Source: Kitagawia praeruptora (lineage: Eukaryota > Streptophyta > Magnoliopsida > Apiales > Apiaceae). From it: a stretch of 64,000 bases of DNA. Made by a program: the position numbers and the translations under genes. Of this stretch, positions 1-10,850 are shown in pieces. A model generated the notes under the pieces. It was not told where the DNA came from. It searched no databases and worked only from the letters and a program-made list of their open reading frames with translations. The first letter of the stretch is position 1. Every line of letters begins with the position of its first letter. The stretch is taken from contig CM075353.1 in NCBI GenBank assembly GCA_037693485.1, forward strand, positions 102,754,501 to 102,818,500, read 5' to 3'.

Positions 1-203
1 AATAGCATTTATAGAAACACTTATAAGTTATAATTTTTAAACAACATTCAAACAAGATAATTACAGAGATATTCGAGACAAAATTTGAATAATATATGAT
101 TTAATTTAATTTTTTAAAATTTGTAGAGGCTGTAACTTTACCGTACTACTACTGCCTAGCCTTACACTTCGGATTTGATAATAACTCATAACTAATTAAA
201 TAT

Positions 204-588
204 GGCTCCCGGTCCCTGGCATATGGCTCCCGGTCCCTGGCAAACGTATGCCAGGGACCTCTTATTCAACATACTGTTTCTGGACCGTTGGATGGTTGAT
301 CCAACGGCTGTGATTTAAAAAAAAACAATACCGTACCGCATAAACTTTATGCGGTACGGAGTAATTACCAAAATGCCCCCTGTTTTCACATAAAAAATCA
401 ACTGTTCACCGTACCGCAGAAAGTTTCTGCGGTACGTGAACAGTAGGGACATTTTGGTAATTACTCCGTACCGCATAAAGTTTATGCGGTACGGTGCGAA
501 TTTTTTTTTTAAATCAGAGCCGTTGGATCAACGAAATAGTATGCCAAATAAGGGGTCTGTGGCAACCGTTTGCCACAGACCGGACCCC
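204..588. mobile_element. Hairpin MITE, Mutator-like, in the defensin-gene intron
   Basis: A 385-bp insertion absent from blocks B and C. It is flanked by a perfect 9-bp target duplication, ATTAAATAT, at 195-203 and 589-597. The ends begin GGCTCCCGGTCCCTGGC and, on the other strand, GGGGTCCGGTCTGTGGC. A 9-bp duplication and G-starting ends fit Mutator-like MITEs. The element is close to one full-length inverted repeat and contains smaller palindromes at 331-359, 401-444 and 466-494. The left end carries a 21-bp tandem duplication (201-242). The short ORF at 436-654 only runs through these palindromes and is not a gene. Confidence 0.85.
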
Positions 589-660
589 ATTAAATATATA
601 GTGTTATATATAGGATACATATTGTATAATATAAGTAATCGAGTAAAGAAATAAATTAAC

Positions 661-706
661 CTGAAAAGAGAAAGACAATGAAAAATAGAAATGAAAACTT
701 TGCCAT
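661..706 (-). CDS. Defensin-like peptide gene, copy A, exon 1 only
   Basis: On the minus strand, ATG at 706 opens a 15-codon hydrophobic signal-peptide start (MAKFSFLFF...) that ends at a CAG|GTTAAT donor (661/660). It matches exon 1 of copies B (41238-41283) and C (61973-62018) except for one substitution, Leu to Phe at residue 12. Exon 2, with the cysteines, would lie left of position 1, outside the window. The intron is interrupted by the 385-bp MITE. Whether this copy is functional cannot be judged here. Confidence 0.75.
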
Positions 707-798
707 TGTTGAAGAAGAAAACGAATGTTATACTACAAATGAAGAGGTGTATTATGCAAATAACTCCTGTTATATCAGTTTGTAATGTCTTGTCGTTC

Positions 799-808
799 CT
801 ATATATAG
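799..808 (-). promoter_or_regulatory. TATA box of defensin-like copy A
   Basis: CTATATATAG lies 93 bp upstream of the ATG at 706. The same box at the same spacing occurs in copies B (41376-41385) and C (62111-62120). Confidence 0.65.
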
Positions 809-821
809 TGGAGTAATGCTG

Positions 822-1300
822 TGTGTACAGAATTAATTACATAATTTTTTTTATAGAATGAGCTGGATTCTATTAATCTTGGATTCTATTAATTATCTAA
901 ATGTAAGGGGTCCATTATAATTAATTTTGTAATTAATTTTGATTACAAAATTTTTTCATGAGGTGGATTCCAGTAACGTGGATTTTTATTGGTTGATATT
1001 AATGTAAATGTAGGGGGCACATTATAATTAATTGAATATAACCAATCAAATTGAGACACATGTAGTTTTGTGAAACTTTTTGTACCCAATTTTGTAAGAG
1101 TAACGCTAGGTGCACATAATTGATTACATAATTTTTTCACAGAATGAGCTGGATTCCATTAATGTGGATTTTTGTTAGTTGATATTAATATGAATGCAGG
1201 GGTCCATTATAATTAATTGAATATAACCAATCAAATTAAAAGACATATCATTTTGTGAAACTTTTTTTTTATCCAATTTTATAATTCTAGCATTTTTCTA
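822..1300. repeat. Degenerate tandem repeat upstream of defensin promoter
   Basis: Two to three diverged units share GATTACATAATTTTTT, GAGCTGGATTC, GTGGATTTTTRTT and GGGGTCCATTATAATTAATT. Units start near 822, 937 and 1115. The same array lies upstream of the TATA box in copies B (about 41400-41880) and C (about 62135-62600). It may derive from an old transposon. No coding potential is seen. Confidence 0.6.
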
Positions 1301-1636
1301 TACAATGTGAGCAAGTATATCATGTCACGTGCACAAAAGGAAACGATTCGAATGAGATATCATATCATTTATTATAATACCTATTTTTTTGAAAGCAAGG
1401 CAAAGCATTCATTCATGAAGAAAAGGCCCAAGGCCGAGAGTTCAACAAATACCATAATACTGCAACCAAACAGACTCGGTTTGCAGGCCCATTACAATGA
1501 TTGATAGACTAGCAGATAACATAAAACCCAAAAATTATTAAATAAACTTAACATAATACCATCGATAAGAATCAGCCCAATAATAACCCAATTAACAACC
1601 AAATTAAGCCCAATGCACGACAGAGAAAACGTTGGT

Positions 1637-2317
1637 TTACCAGGCTTCCATTACCACAAAAACGTTGCCGGCATGCAATGGTTCTTCTTCCTGATCTTCC
1701 ATGATTTCAAGGACTGGATTCACGACCTCGTCTTCCATAGCTTCAATGTTAACTTCCTCCTCTAGAACCCATTCATAATGAGGTCCAAACATGCCCAATC
1801 CCATGCCATGATTCCAGATTTCCATTATTCTTCCAAAAGGTTGTTTTATGATTACCATGTTTTTCCAATGAGTAGCTCCATGTTGAGCCAGATATATAGC
1901 CAGTTCATTGTCCTCAGGGTCAGCAAGACGAATCTCTAGAGAAAAGTTCTTATCTCTCCATCTTGTGTTTAGTTGCCTTAAAATGAATTCATCATCTGGA
2001 TGTCCTCCAGCTTGAATAGAGTCCTTCCACTGCCAATATGCATTCACATGATCTGATTCCAGGGTGATCCTTTGATAGTTCCTAGCAAAAGCAAGCTTTA
2101 AACCTTCCATGAATGCAAAGAACTCGTTACTTCTTCTTCTTTCTTTGCCTAGAGAACCTGCTAACATGCTCAAAATGTTACCCCTATGGTCTCGAGCCAC
2201 GACACCAATGCCACTGATATTTTCATTTGGTAACTTATGGTTACTAAAGAAACTGTGAACACTGATTTTTATGAAACCTCGCCTTGGAAGCTCCCAACGT
2301 AGTTGCACGTCAACCAT
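1637..2317 (-). CDS. RNase H-like (RVT_3-type) ORF, 226 aa, copy A
   Basis: An uninterrupted 226-codon ORF. The N-terminal 150 residues follow the plant RVT_3 / type 1 RNase H pattern: a PRRGFIKI start, GIGVVARDHRGNIL near residues 36-50, and a central EFFAFMEGLKLA helix. The first catalytic Asp expected after FIKI is replaced (SVHSF), so RNase H activity is doubtful. Residues from about 185 form an acidic Glu-rich tail. Copy C (62946-63626) is also open, and copy B has lost the ORF in an 826-bp deletion. I count seven amino-acid-changing and two silent differences between A and C, a ratio near neutral. It could be a decaying retroelement-derived gene rather than an active enzyme. It is not part of the neighbouring LINE, which has its own RNase H at 2607-3087. 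Confidence 0.55.
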   Translation of the reverse strand: MVDVQLRWELPRRGFIKISVHSFFSNHKLPNENISGIGVVARDHRGNILSMLAGSLGKERRRSNEFFAFMEGLKLAFARNYQRITLESDHVNAYWQWKDSIQAGGHPDDEFILRQLNTRWRDKNFSLEIRLADPEDNELAIYLAQHGATHWKNMVIIKQPFGRIMEIWNHGMGLGMFGPHYEWVLEEEVNIEAMEDEVVNPVLEIMEDQEEEPLHAGNVFVVMEAW

Positions 2318-2606
2318 TTTCTGATAATATTGAGAAGAGGTAGAAGCGAAAAGATGAAGAGGAATGATGGAAACTTAGATATATATGAGATATTACTTGT
2401 ACAGTCTTCCAATATATATTACTGCTCACGTCTTCACATTTCCCAAAGACATCATTAGATTGCTGGAATCGTTTCATTTCCCCGTAAATAAAAAGATGTA
2501 ATTCACAACATTGTCCTATACTGAAGGACTTGGAATAAAAGAGAACAATCAACATTTCTTGGCCCAATAATCAGCCCACCTGGACAAATTGGACTTCAAA
2601 CTTAAG
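2318..2606. other. Non-coding spacer between RNase H-like ORF and LINE
   Basis: About 290 bp conserved in blocks A, B and C. Only chance ORFs are seen. In block C this stretch is broken at 63878 by an LTR-like sequence. Confidence 0.5.
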
Positions 2607-5600
2607 CCCAGTAATAAAAGAAATCCTTCATTTGCTTGCCTTTTTTAGCCCAACTATCAGCTTCCTTGTTGAAAATTCTGTCAATTTTCTTGATAGATAT
2701 ATTCAGCGAAAAAAAGATGTTTTTGCAATTTTCCTCCAAGAGAAGATTTATTGTCCTTAGAGCTTTGAACTCTTTTAATTTCTACACAAGCTCTGCATTG
2801 TCAATATAAACCAAAAAACTGAAATTTTGCTTACCACTTTTTTATATGAGCGAGACAAGATATTCCAATGCTCTTACTTCTACCATGTAAGCATTTTCAG
2901 CGTGAAGAGGGCCATAGAAAACCATTTTTGTATTGCCTTCAGAAGACTTAGCTAATCCCCCTATTCCTGAGGATATTGATCCATTTGTATTTTTGTTCCA
3001 GGCACCGTCTATGAAGCAAATGAAGTCACATTCAGATTGCAATAATTTCTGCTCTAATTCATCCCTTGTTCTTGTGACTACTCCCACGGGATTATGTTCC
3101 CACCACCTTGTATGATCTTGAGATATGAAATTTGAAGCTAAGTTCCATTCCTGAGATCGATGTGTTGCAGAAGAGTCATTATGCTGGCATCACTAATGAT
3201 AGATTTACTAAATACCCTTTCATTTCTGCCCAACCACAACATCCATATTAAAGCAAAAATTGACAGCTTCCAAACTCTTTATATACTTGCATCCTTAAAC
3301 CATTTTATCATATTCAAGGTGTCTAGAAGATTAGATAGAAGTGGTTTATAAAAAAAATCCCCACCAGTCTAAGCATTTTCTCCATATTTTTCTTGCCACC
3401 TCACATTCCCAGAAGATATGCTCTACAATTTCAGGAGAGCTTATGCATAAAGAGCAATATTTAGAGTCCTTCCAACCTAAGATTCTTTTAGCTAGAAAGT
3501 GTTTAGTAGGAAGTATGTTACAGACAAGCTTCCACAAGAAAATTTGGACTTTAGCTGGAATATGCATCTTCCATAATTCTTGAAGAGTTGCAAGAGTCGC
3601 AAGAGATTCTGAGTCCAAATTGGACAATAATGAAGTACCACTCTTTGCATTGTATTTTCCACTTCCTGGTAACCAGTGAATTAAATCACTTTTGGAATTA
3701 AGAGAGATACTTGATATTTCCATATCTAGTTCCTCAATCAAATCCAATTCCCAGTTTCTCAATGAGCGTAACCAGAAAGCTGAACCATCATGATCATAGC
3801 ATTCCCATAATTGAACAAAAATTTCAATTGTTACTCCTGCGAAGTTAGTCAGTGCAAACAATCTAGGAAAACAGTCTTTAAATATACCTCTGTTATTCCA
3901 GTGATCCTCCCAAAAAAGAACATCATTCCCATTGTTTACTTTCCACTTAAAATTGTTCCTTTTTAAGTAAGGACCTAACGGAGTCTTATGAATCACTTTG
4001 TGAACATTTGTCCAAAATTCTGAGAGATTTCCTTTTGCTGTCAACTCCTCAACACTAATTCCTTCCTTGCAACTTTATTTAATTCTCGACCACTTATTCC
4101 AATCCTTATTTCTTTCAGAGTACCATTTCTGAACCCATTTGCCTAATAAAGATGAGTTCATGTGAGATAATGATGTTAAGCCTATTCCTCCATTAGCTTT
4201 GGGCCTGCACACTTTGGACCAATATAGCAGATGCATTTTTTTCCAACAACTTTCATATCTTTGAATTACTTCCCTAGAAGAAGCCTTGTCTTAATGATTC
4301 TAGTTGCTTGCAGATGCTTCTTGGCAACACTGAGGTGTTGAACCAATACACTAGTAGACTGTATAACACTAAATTCATGAGTACCACTCTTCCTGCTTGA
4401 TTTAAAGAATCTACTTTCCAATCAGCAAATTTTTCTCTAAATTTTCGCAGTAGAGGTTCCCAGCAGACTTTCCTTCTGCAAAAGATTCCTATAGGCATTC
4501 CAAGATACTTCAGAGGCCATTTTCCTACACTGCATCCAAGCATTATGGCACAGTGTTTGGTAATTGAATCTTTTCCATTGCAAGAATACAGACTACTTTT
4601 TTCAAAGTTTATTTTCAAACCAGAAAGAAGTTGGAAGCAACGAAGAACTCTTTTGACTCCTACAATCGAGTTTGGGTCTTCGTTAATGAAAATAATTGTG
4701 TCATCTGCAAATTGTTGGTGAAAAAGCTGCTCTGCATTTCCTGAGAATGAGAAACCTTTAAATAGACCAATGCTGATAGCTTTACTTAGCATGCAGCTTA
4801 AAACTTCCGCTGCCATATTAAAGAGAAGTGGAGAAAGGGGGTCTCCTTGACGAAGACCGCGTTTAGGAGAGAATTCTTGCGTAGGAGAGCCATTTATGAG
4901 AATTGAGATTTTGATATTCTCAAAAAGACCTTTGATCCATCCAATCCATTTGGTTCCAAAACCCATCTTATCCATGAGATCCCACAAAAATTCCCAATCT
5001 ATTGTATCAAAAGCCTTTTCAATATCTAATTTCAGAATGAAACCACTATTCTTGTTTTTTTTTCATGGAATGACTACAATCAAAATGCTTTCACTAGCTT
5101 GTCTTCCTTTTAGGAACCCCGTTTGAGGACCACTGATTAATTTCTCCATCAGAGGACCAAGTCTGTTTGTTAAACATTTTGTGAACAGTTTTGAGATACT
5201 ATTAATGAGACTTATAGGCCTGAAGTCTTGAACTTCCTTTGGATCAAATATCTTAGGTATTAGTTCAATAAAAGAGGAATTCAAACCATTAGGAAGCTGA
5301 CGAGTATCTGCAAAGTGATTCAGACAGTCTAGGATTTTCCACTTAAGTTGAGGCCATATAATCTTGAGACATCTGAAGTTGATACCATCAGGTCCAGGAG
5401 ATTTATCACTTGCCATTTCACTTAGAGCGAATTCTACCTCTTTCATGATAAAAGCAGCCTCTAGAAATGCTCTATCCACTATGTTAAGTCTTGGTTGAAT
5501 TAGACTTCCCATATTGAAGGTAATTTTACTTCTCTTTGAGCTTAGAAATCCCTTGAAATGGTTGAAAAATGTTCTTTTGATATCACATGGATAGGATAGC

Positions 5601-6597
5601 CATGAACCTTGCCACCAAATCCTGTTAATATTGTTTTTTATCCTCTTCCTCTGAATCGTCTGGTAAAAAAACTTCGTGTTTTGTCCCCTGAATATTCCAT
5701 TTGAGTCTTACTTTCTGCTTCAGCATTGAGTCTTTCTTTAAGTAGCTATTGTGGAGCACTTCTCTGATTAATATGGCCTTCTTATCCCAGACATTGCTTT
5801 GGTCAAGACTATCCTGCTGCTGTTCTAGAGAAATGATTTTCTTCTCCAACTCATTTCCCGCTGACACTCCCCAATTATGCATCGATTATTTTACTCCTTT
5901 GAGAATTTGCTGAACATTGACTGATTCTGAGGCTTCTTTGCTGTTTAGAAAAGAGTTTATTAGCTCTAGACAATTTTTCTCTTTAAGCCACAAGTTGAAA
6001 ACTTTAAAAGGCTTAGGTCCCCAGTTCAAAGATTCCAAACTCAGAAGAATTGCTTTATGATCTGAGTTTTTTCTGCCTGCTGATATAACTGACCAATCAC
6101 CCTTGATTGACCAACTTGCATCAAGTAGAAATCTATTCAATCTGCTTTTTTTCCCTTGATTTCCAAACCAAGTAAATTGAGAATTAGCAGACTTGATATC
6201 CGTTAAATTAAGATCCTTTATGAAAGAGTTTATTAGTCTTGAATCTGCCCTTCTATATTCGCAATGTGATCTTTCAGATTTATCCCTGACACAGTTGAAA
6301 TGCCCTAAAACACTGGTTGTTTCCCCTGCTATTGAAGAATAAATCTCTTTCAAATCCCTCCAAAGATCTTTTTTCCCTTGAATTGCTGTTGGACTGTAAA
6401 CATTAACTATGTTAAAAAGCTCTCCACTTGCAATATGCTTGAATTGGGCCCATATCCAGTTATGACTTTGTGCATTTTGTTTCTTGAAGACAAATGATAT
6501 TTGCTTTTGAAACCATAACAACTTCTCTAACATTTCTTCTATTACTGCTTCCACTAATCCCTCTGACATTCCAAGATAATATTCTGATGACTTTCAT
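2607..6597 (-). pseudogene. LINE ORF2: endonuclease, reverse transcriptase, RNase H (broken)
   Basis: ORF2 starts at ATG 6597 (MKVIRILSWNVRG), then an extra G near 6560 shifts the frame. The endonuclease segment (6569-5886) keeps NVYSP, FTWFGNQGKKSRLNRFL and SDHKAILL, but the expected GDFN reads GHFN, so a catalytic Asp is lost. The RT segment at 5512-5063 has SDKSPGPDGINF and ends in a frameshift near 5063. RT resumes at 4987-4274 with RQGDPLSPLLF and the active-site box FADD. A zinc-binding segment (CSLC...EHIFWEC) follows at 4044-3346. The C-terminal RNase H at 3087-2842 has FIDGAWNKNTNG and GIGGLAK, and a further frame ends near 2607. The multiple breaks mean this copy is inactive. Confidence 0.85.
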
Positions 6598-6615
6598 TAA
6601 AATCATTTAGAACTA

Positions 6616-6865
6616 CTCCCTCTGTCCCCCTTGGTTCTTTACCTTGGGGGACGTAATTCTGGCACGGATTTTAAGGTACAATTTGCGGATAGTTTCATAA
6701 CTTATTTTTTAAATTTTCTTTTTTGTATAAAAATAGAATTGTTCTATTTTTATACAAAAAAAGAAAATTTAAAAAATAAGTTATGGAACTATACTTTTTA
6801 GGAGCCTTAAAATGCGTGTCGAGCAATGAAAAAAAACTGTAAAGAAATGGGAGGGACAGAGGGAG
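6616..6865. mobile_element. Stowaway MITE inside LINE A
   Basis: A 250-bp element with terminal inverted repeats CTCCCTCTGTCCC and GGGACAGAGGGAG and the Stowaway-type TA duplication (6614-6615, 6866-6867). The centre (6699-6782) is an almost perfect 84-bp inverted repeat. It lies 18 bp upstream of the LINE ORF2 start. The corresponding part of LINE B is deleted, so its age relative to the duplication cannot be set. Confidence 0.85.
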
Positions 6866-6959
6866 TACTATACTACTATACTTGAATACCTCTTTAGATG
6901 TTTCCATCTACCAACTGCTTGTTAACTTCCTTGAGAGCCTCTTCTTTCTTGCTTGTTAA

Positions 6960-8018
6960 TTCTTAACCTAGTTGGAAAGCACATTTCACAATGTCATCTG
7001 CTTCTCGAAGAAAAGGATTTTCAATGTTTTCTTGGCAGATCACCAATTTCAAATTTTACAACCTTTGCTTTTCACTTGGCTGTTTACATGGTTTTTTGTA
7101 TCCTTTCATTCTTTTTGATCCTAAATCAAAAGGATTCTTCTTTTTCCTCAATAATTTCCTTGGTCTCCCTGCTTTCTTCCCCAGCTTAAGCTTGGTCAAA
7201 TCTTGACACAAAGAGGGTTGAGAACTTTCAATGACTGAATGGACATTATTAAAAAATACTTCCCCCCAAAGAATTTGAATTATTACTGGTCACCCCCTCC
7301 TCTGTAGTTGTTGTGACTTCTAGTGATAAGTTTAAGTTGGTTGGGGGCATAGAAACATTTGAGTCACTGATATGACTAATTTCTGAGCTTCCGTTTATGA
7401 ATGAATTTGGTACTGAGCTCTCAAAAGAAGTCCTTTCAACTGATTCTTTATTGTTAACGATTGTCTCTTGATCCCCTTCTTGAAGAACTGTCTCCTTGTT
7501 TGATGATTGAAGGAGACTTACTAATCACTACTTTTGAAGAGCCTCGTTCTGTCAAATGTGTAAAAATAATTTTAGGATCAGATTCTTTCACAGGTGATCT
7601 ACTGGTATCTTAACATCTATTTGATACTGACGACTCTTCCTTGGATTCTACTGAGTGATTTTCATCTTGATTTCCTCTAGAAGACTCCTTCATAGGTGCT
7701 AATTTATCCTTAAGAAGTACCTGATTTGTGACTTCTTTGAAACATATAGTTATCTTTTTCCCTTTTACATTGACAACCATTTTTTCCTCAATTAGATTAT
7801 AATTCCTTGAAGAGAGACACACCAGAGGGTTGAAGAGATCATTAGCACCATCCTTTTGATAAGACCAAGAGATCCATTCTTCCAATTTAGAGGTGAAAGC
7901 CTTAAGATTTTCTTGAGTCCACGCATGCATAGGAAGACTTAGACATTCCACCCAGACTGACCTAGATATGAAAAGGTCCTCTTCCTTGAAAATCCTAATG
8001 AGTATGAACCAATCATTA
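6960..8018 (-). pseudogene. LINE ORF1, C-terminal part (block A)
   Basis: The minus-strand reading continues the ORF1 that begins at 18614, beyond the Sirevirus insertion. The 7951-7610 segment contains MECLSLPMHAWTQENLKAF and an EEWISWSYQKDGANDLFNP stretch typical of plant LINE ORF1 (DUF4283-like). Closer to ORF2 a basic patch, KKAGRPRKLLRKKKNPF, near 7180-7130 fits the nucleic-acid-binding C terminus of LINE ORF1. Several stops and frameshifts are present. The same sequence, with the same downstream breaks, is at 47950-48770 in block B. Confidence 0.75.
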
Positions 8019-8533
8019 TGTTAGAAATGATTGATGAGAACAGTGTTTGGAAGCTAAGGTGACAAAACAGAGATTAACTAGAAGCAGTCAGAGTTTAGTT
8101 AAACACTGACTGGAAGCGCAACAGAGATTGTTAAACTCTGTAGCGGAAGCGTCTGAGAGTCAACAGTGTTTGAAGATTGATACAAGATAAATATGGAAGC
8201 AATATCTTTGAAGATTGGATAGCTATCAAAGAGATTGAGTTGACTTAGAAGACGTGTAGCAATCGTGATTGATATCAATTGTATAGCTTAATTATAGGAG
8301 AATCAATTACTGATTGTACGAAGTTGTATGTTTTATAAATACAGTTAGGTTAACCCTAGAAGGGTATCGAACATTGAGAAATTCATTGATTGTAACCTAA
8401 GCAGCTCTCTGTGATATTTTACATCACTGAGAGAGGAATTGTTAATTCCAAACAGTTTTTAAGTGTTAAAAAGTGTGCTCTTGTTAAGTTATTCATACAG
8501 TACTTGATTACATATTGTGTATTCAACCTAACA
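8019..8533 (+). repeat. 5' LTR of Sirevirus-like element
   Basis: Begins TGTTAGAAATG, ends CCTAACA, 515 bp. It differs from the 3' LTR (17005-17519) at four positions by eye. It contains the element-specific word AAACTCTG (8131-8140) and inverted versions. TTATAAATACAG near 8335 is a plausible TATA region. Confidence 0.95.
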
Positions 8534-8535
8534 AG

Positions 8536-8549
8536 TGGTATCAGAGCCA
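8536..8549 (+). promoter_or_regulatory. Primer-binding site (initiator Met tRNA)
   Basis: TGGTATCAGAGCCA lies 2 bp after the 5' LTR and is complementary to the 3' end of plant initiator tRNA-Met, the usual Copia primer. Confidence 0.9.
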
Positions 8550-8596
8550 AATCTGTTACTTTATTACAGTTTAAGATCCAAACACAATAGTAATCA

Positions 8597-10840
8597 ATGG
8601 CAGAGATACCTCCTCCATCAGGTTCTGAGAAAGCCCCTACTACTGTCAGTAGGTATGAAACGATTAGGGTTCCAATACTTAGGCCATCAGAGTATGCAAT
8701 TTGGAAGGTGAAGATGACCATGTTTCTGGAAGCTACAGATCCAGAATATCTTGATAGAATTTATGAAGGTCCTCACAAACCTACGAAGTTATCTGCTGCT
8801 GCTGCTGGTGAGGAATCAAAGGTGATTCCAAAAGAAAAGAAAGATCTAACTGCTGAGGATCTTTCATCTATTGCAAAGGATGCAAAAGTAAGGCATTTAC
8901 TTCACAGTGCTTTAGACAATGTTATGTCTAATAAAGTGATTAATTGCACAACTGCAAAGGAAATATGGGATGCACTTGAGGTTAGGTGTCAAGGAACTCC
9001 TGCAATCAAGAAAAACAGAAGAAACATACTCACTCAGGAGTATGAGCATTTTGAGGCAAAGTCTGAAGAAACCATGACAGAAACATTTGACAGATTCTGT
9101 AAACTGCTAAATGATTTGTCATTGGTTAACAAAGAGTATGATTTAGAAGACTCAAATCTCAAGTTTCTTCTTTCTCTACCTGAAAAGTGGGATGTGAAAA
9201 CAACCACTATAAGAGATAACTATGAACTTGCTGAAACAGAGATTGATGAAATTTATGGACTGCTCAAAACCCATGAATTGGAATTGGAGCAGAGAAACAA
9301 AAGATCAAGTAGAAAGTCAAAATCTGTTGCTCTTAAGGTTGAGGAGAAACCATTAAAGAAGGAAGCATCAAAGAGAAAGGCAAAAGGAAAAGCCTTAGTC
9401 ATACATTCAGAGAGTGAGTCATCAAACACTGATGTTGACTCAAACACAGATGAGACATCTGATTCTGAAGATGATGAGGAGATGATGCAAATGGTTGCAT
9501 TGATGGTAAAGACCTTCAAGAAGATGGGATTCAAGAACTTCAAGAAGGGAAAGAGATTCTCCAAGGATTACTCAAAGTCTGACAAGAAAAATTTCAAGAA
9601 ATCTGAGGGAAAGGACTTCAAATCTGGTAAGAAAGATAAGTCTGAGATTCAATGCTACAAGTGTAAGGAGATGGGTCACTATGCTCCTGAGTGCAAAAAG
9701 GGTAAAACTAAAAAGGCACTCTACACCAAAGGCAGAGATTGGGCAGACACTTCAGATTCAGATGAGGAAGTCAACTATGCTCTCATGGCTACTACTCAGA
9801 ATGAAGATGATGATCTAAAGGTACCCCCAACTACCTATGCTTATAATACTGATAATATAACTGAATTGAGAATTTATCTTAAAGCATTACATATCAGTTA
9901 TAGGGATCAGACTTTAGAAAATGAGAGGATAAAGAATGAGTGCTCTCAACTCAAAGATAGAAACAAACTTGTTGAGGAACAGCTTGAAAACATGAATAAA
10001 GTTCAGAAAGAAAGAGATGATGCTGTGTTTATTGAACATGAGTTGCTAGGTAAGTATAAGCAACTAGAATCAGAATTGGAGGATACTAAACACATTATTA
10101 AAACTTGGACACACTCTGGTAAAGACACTCAAGAAGTGTTTCAGTCAGATACAGTAGGTCTAGGTTACTCTGAGGGAGATGAACTTAGATTTGAAAATTT
10201 GGTAAAAGTTAGACCACATCGTTCACCTGAAGGTAATGTTATGGGAACAGGAGGACCTAAGACTGAAGCTGAAAAAAAGGCTGTTAAAGAATCATATGCT
10301 AAGACTTTTGTTAAAGAGGTTAACACTGGTTTAATGACAGATAAACAACTCAAGCATAAGCTTAAAGAGATAAAATCTGTCAACAAACAGAGAATGCCTA
10401 GGAAAAACAAAAATGGAAAGGTAGGAATAACATCAGGAATTAAGCCAATGCTTGCTACATTAGCTCCTAGAAAAACATGCTTTAATTGTGGTAGCACTAA
10501 TCATCTTGCTAGTTTCTACAGTAAGAATAAGAACATTAATTCTTTGCCCTGTAAAACTGCAGTAAAGAATGATTATGTGAGAACTAGATCACAGACTTTA
10601 TGTAAACACTGTGGAAGTACGTGGCATTCTATTTACACTTGCAGAGATTATCATGCTATTTACTATAATTACTATGAACCCAAGCCAAATTTGAAATGGG
10701 TTAAAGTAAACTCTGCAAATGTAAACTCTGAAAAAGTTAGCTTAAACTCTGATAATGTGAATTCCGCTGCAAAAGCGAACAGAATCAAGAAAGCCAAAGG
10801 ATCCAAGCAAGTCTGGATCCTTAAAACTAATAATCAGTGA
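8597..10840 (+). CDS. Sirevirus-like Gag, 747 aa
   Basis: The ORF starts 48 bp after the primer site and encodes a structural Gag. Residues 25-230 form the Copia gag (UBN2-like) region, with YAIWKVKMTMFLEA and TAKEIWDALEVRCQGT. A charged linker follows, then a CCHC zinc knuckle, CYKCKEMGHYAPEC (about 352-365), and a coiled-coil-like stretch (about 430-510). Two more zinc-type motifs are near 628 (CFNCGSTNHLASF, last Cys lost) and 670 (CKHCGSTWHSIYTC, intact). The C-terminal tail repeats Asn-Ser encoded by AACTCT. It ends at a TGA, and the pol frame starts 10 bp later in another frame. Length fits the long Gag of Sireviruses. Confidence 0.9.
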   Translation: MAEIPPPSGSEKAPTTVSRYETIRVPILRPSEYAIWKVKMTMFLEATDPEYLDRIYEGPHKPTKLSAAAAGEESKVIPKEKKDLTAEDLSSIAKDAKVRHLLHSALDNVMSNKVINCTTAKEIWDALEVRCQGTPAIKKNRRNILTQEYEHFEAKSEETMTETFDRFCKLLNDLSLVNKEYDLEDSNLKFLLSLPEKWDVKTTTIRDNYELAETEIDEIYGLLKTHELELEQRNKRSSRKSKSVALKVEEKPLKKEASKRKAKGKALVIHSESESSNTDVDSNTDETSDSEDDEEMMQMVALMVKTFKKMGFKNFKKGKRFSKDYSKSDKKNFKKSEGKDFKSGKKDKSEIQCYKCKEMGHYAPECKKGKTKKALYTKGRDWADTSDSDEEVNYALMATTQNEDDDLKVPPTTYAYNTDNITELRIYLKALHISYRDQTLENERIKNECSQLKDRNKLVEEQLENMNKVQKERDDAVFIEHELLGKYKQLESELEDTKHIIKTWTHSGKDTQEVFQSDTVGLGYSEGDELRFENLVKVRPHRSPEGNVMGTGGPKTEAEKKAVKESYAKTFVKEVNTGLMTDKQLKHKLKEIKSVNKQRMPRKNKNGKVGITSGIKPMLATLAPRKTCFNCGSTNHLASFYSKNKNINSLPCKTAVKNDYVRTRSQTLCKHCGSTWHSIYTCRDYHAIYYNYYEPKPNLKWVKVNSANVNSEKVSLNSDNVNSAAKANRIKKAKGSKQVWILKTNNQ

Positions 10841-10850
10841 TTGTTTGTGA

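Noticed and set aside
436..654. 72-codon ORF
   Set aside because: It runs through the palindromes of the MITE and has no protein-like composition.
1307..1504. Plus-strand ORF MSKYIMSRAQKE (also 41832-42119)
   Set aside because: Carried along by the duplication, with no codon constraint, and it diverges freely at the deletion junction in block B.
2310..2567. 85-codon minus-strand ORF (also 42062-42319, 63619-63885)
   Set aside because: Conserved only because the block is duplicated. The protein reading has no family and lies between two retroelement-derived regions.
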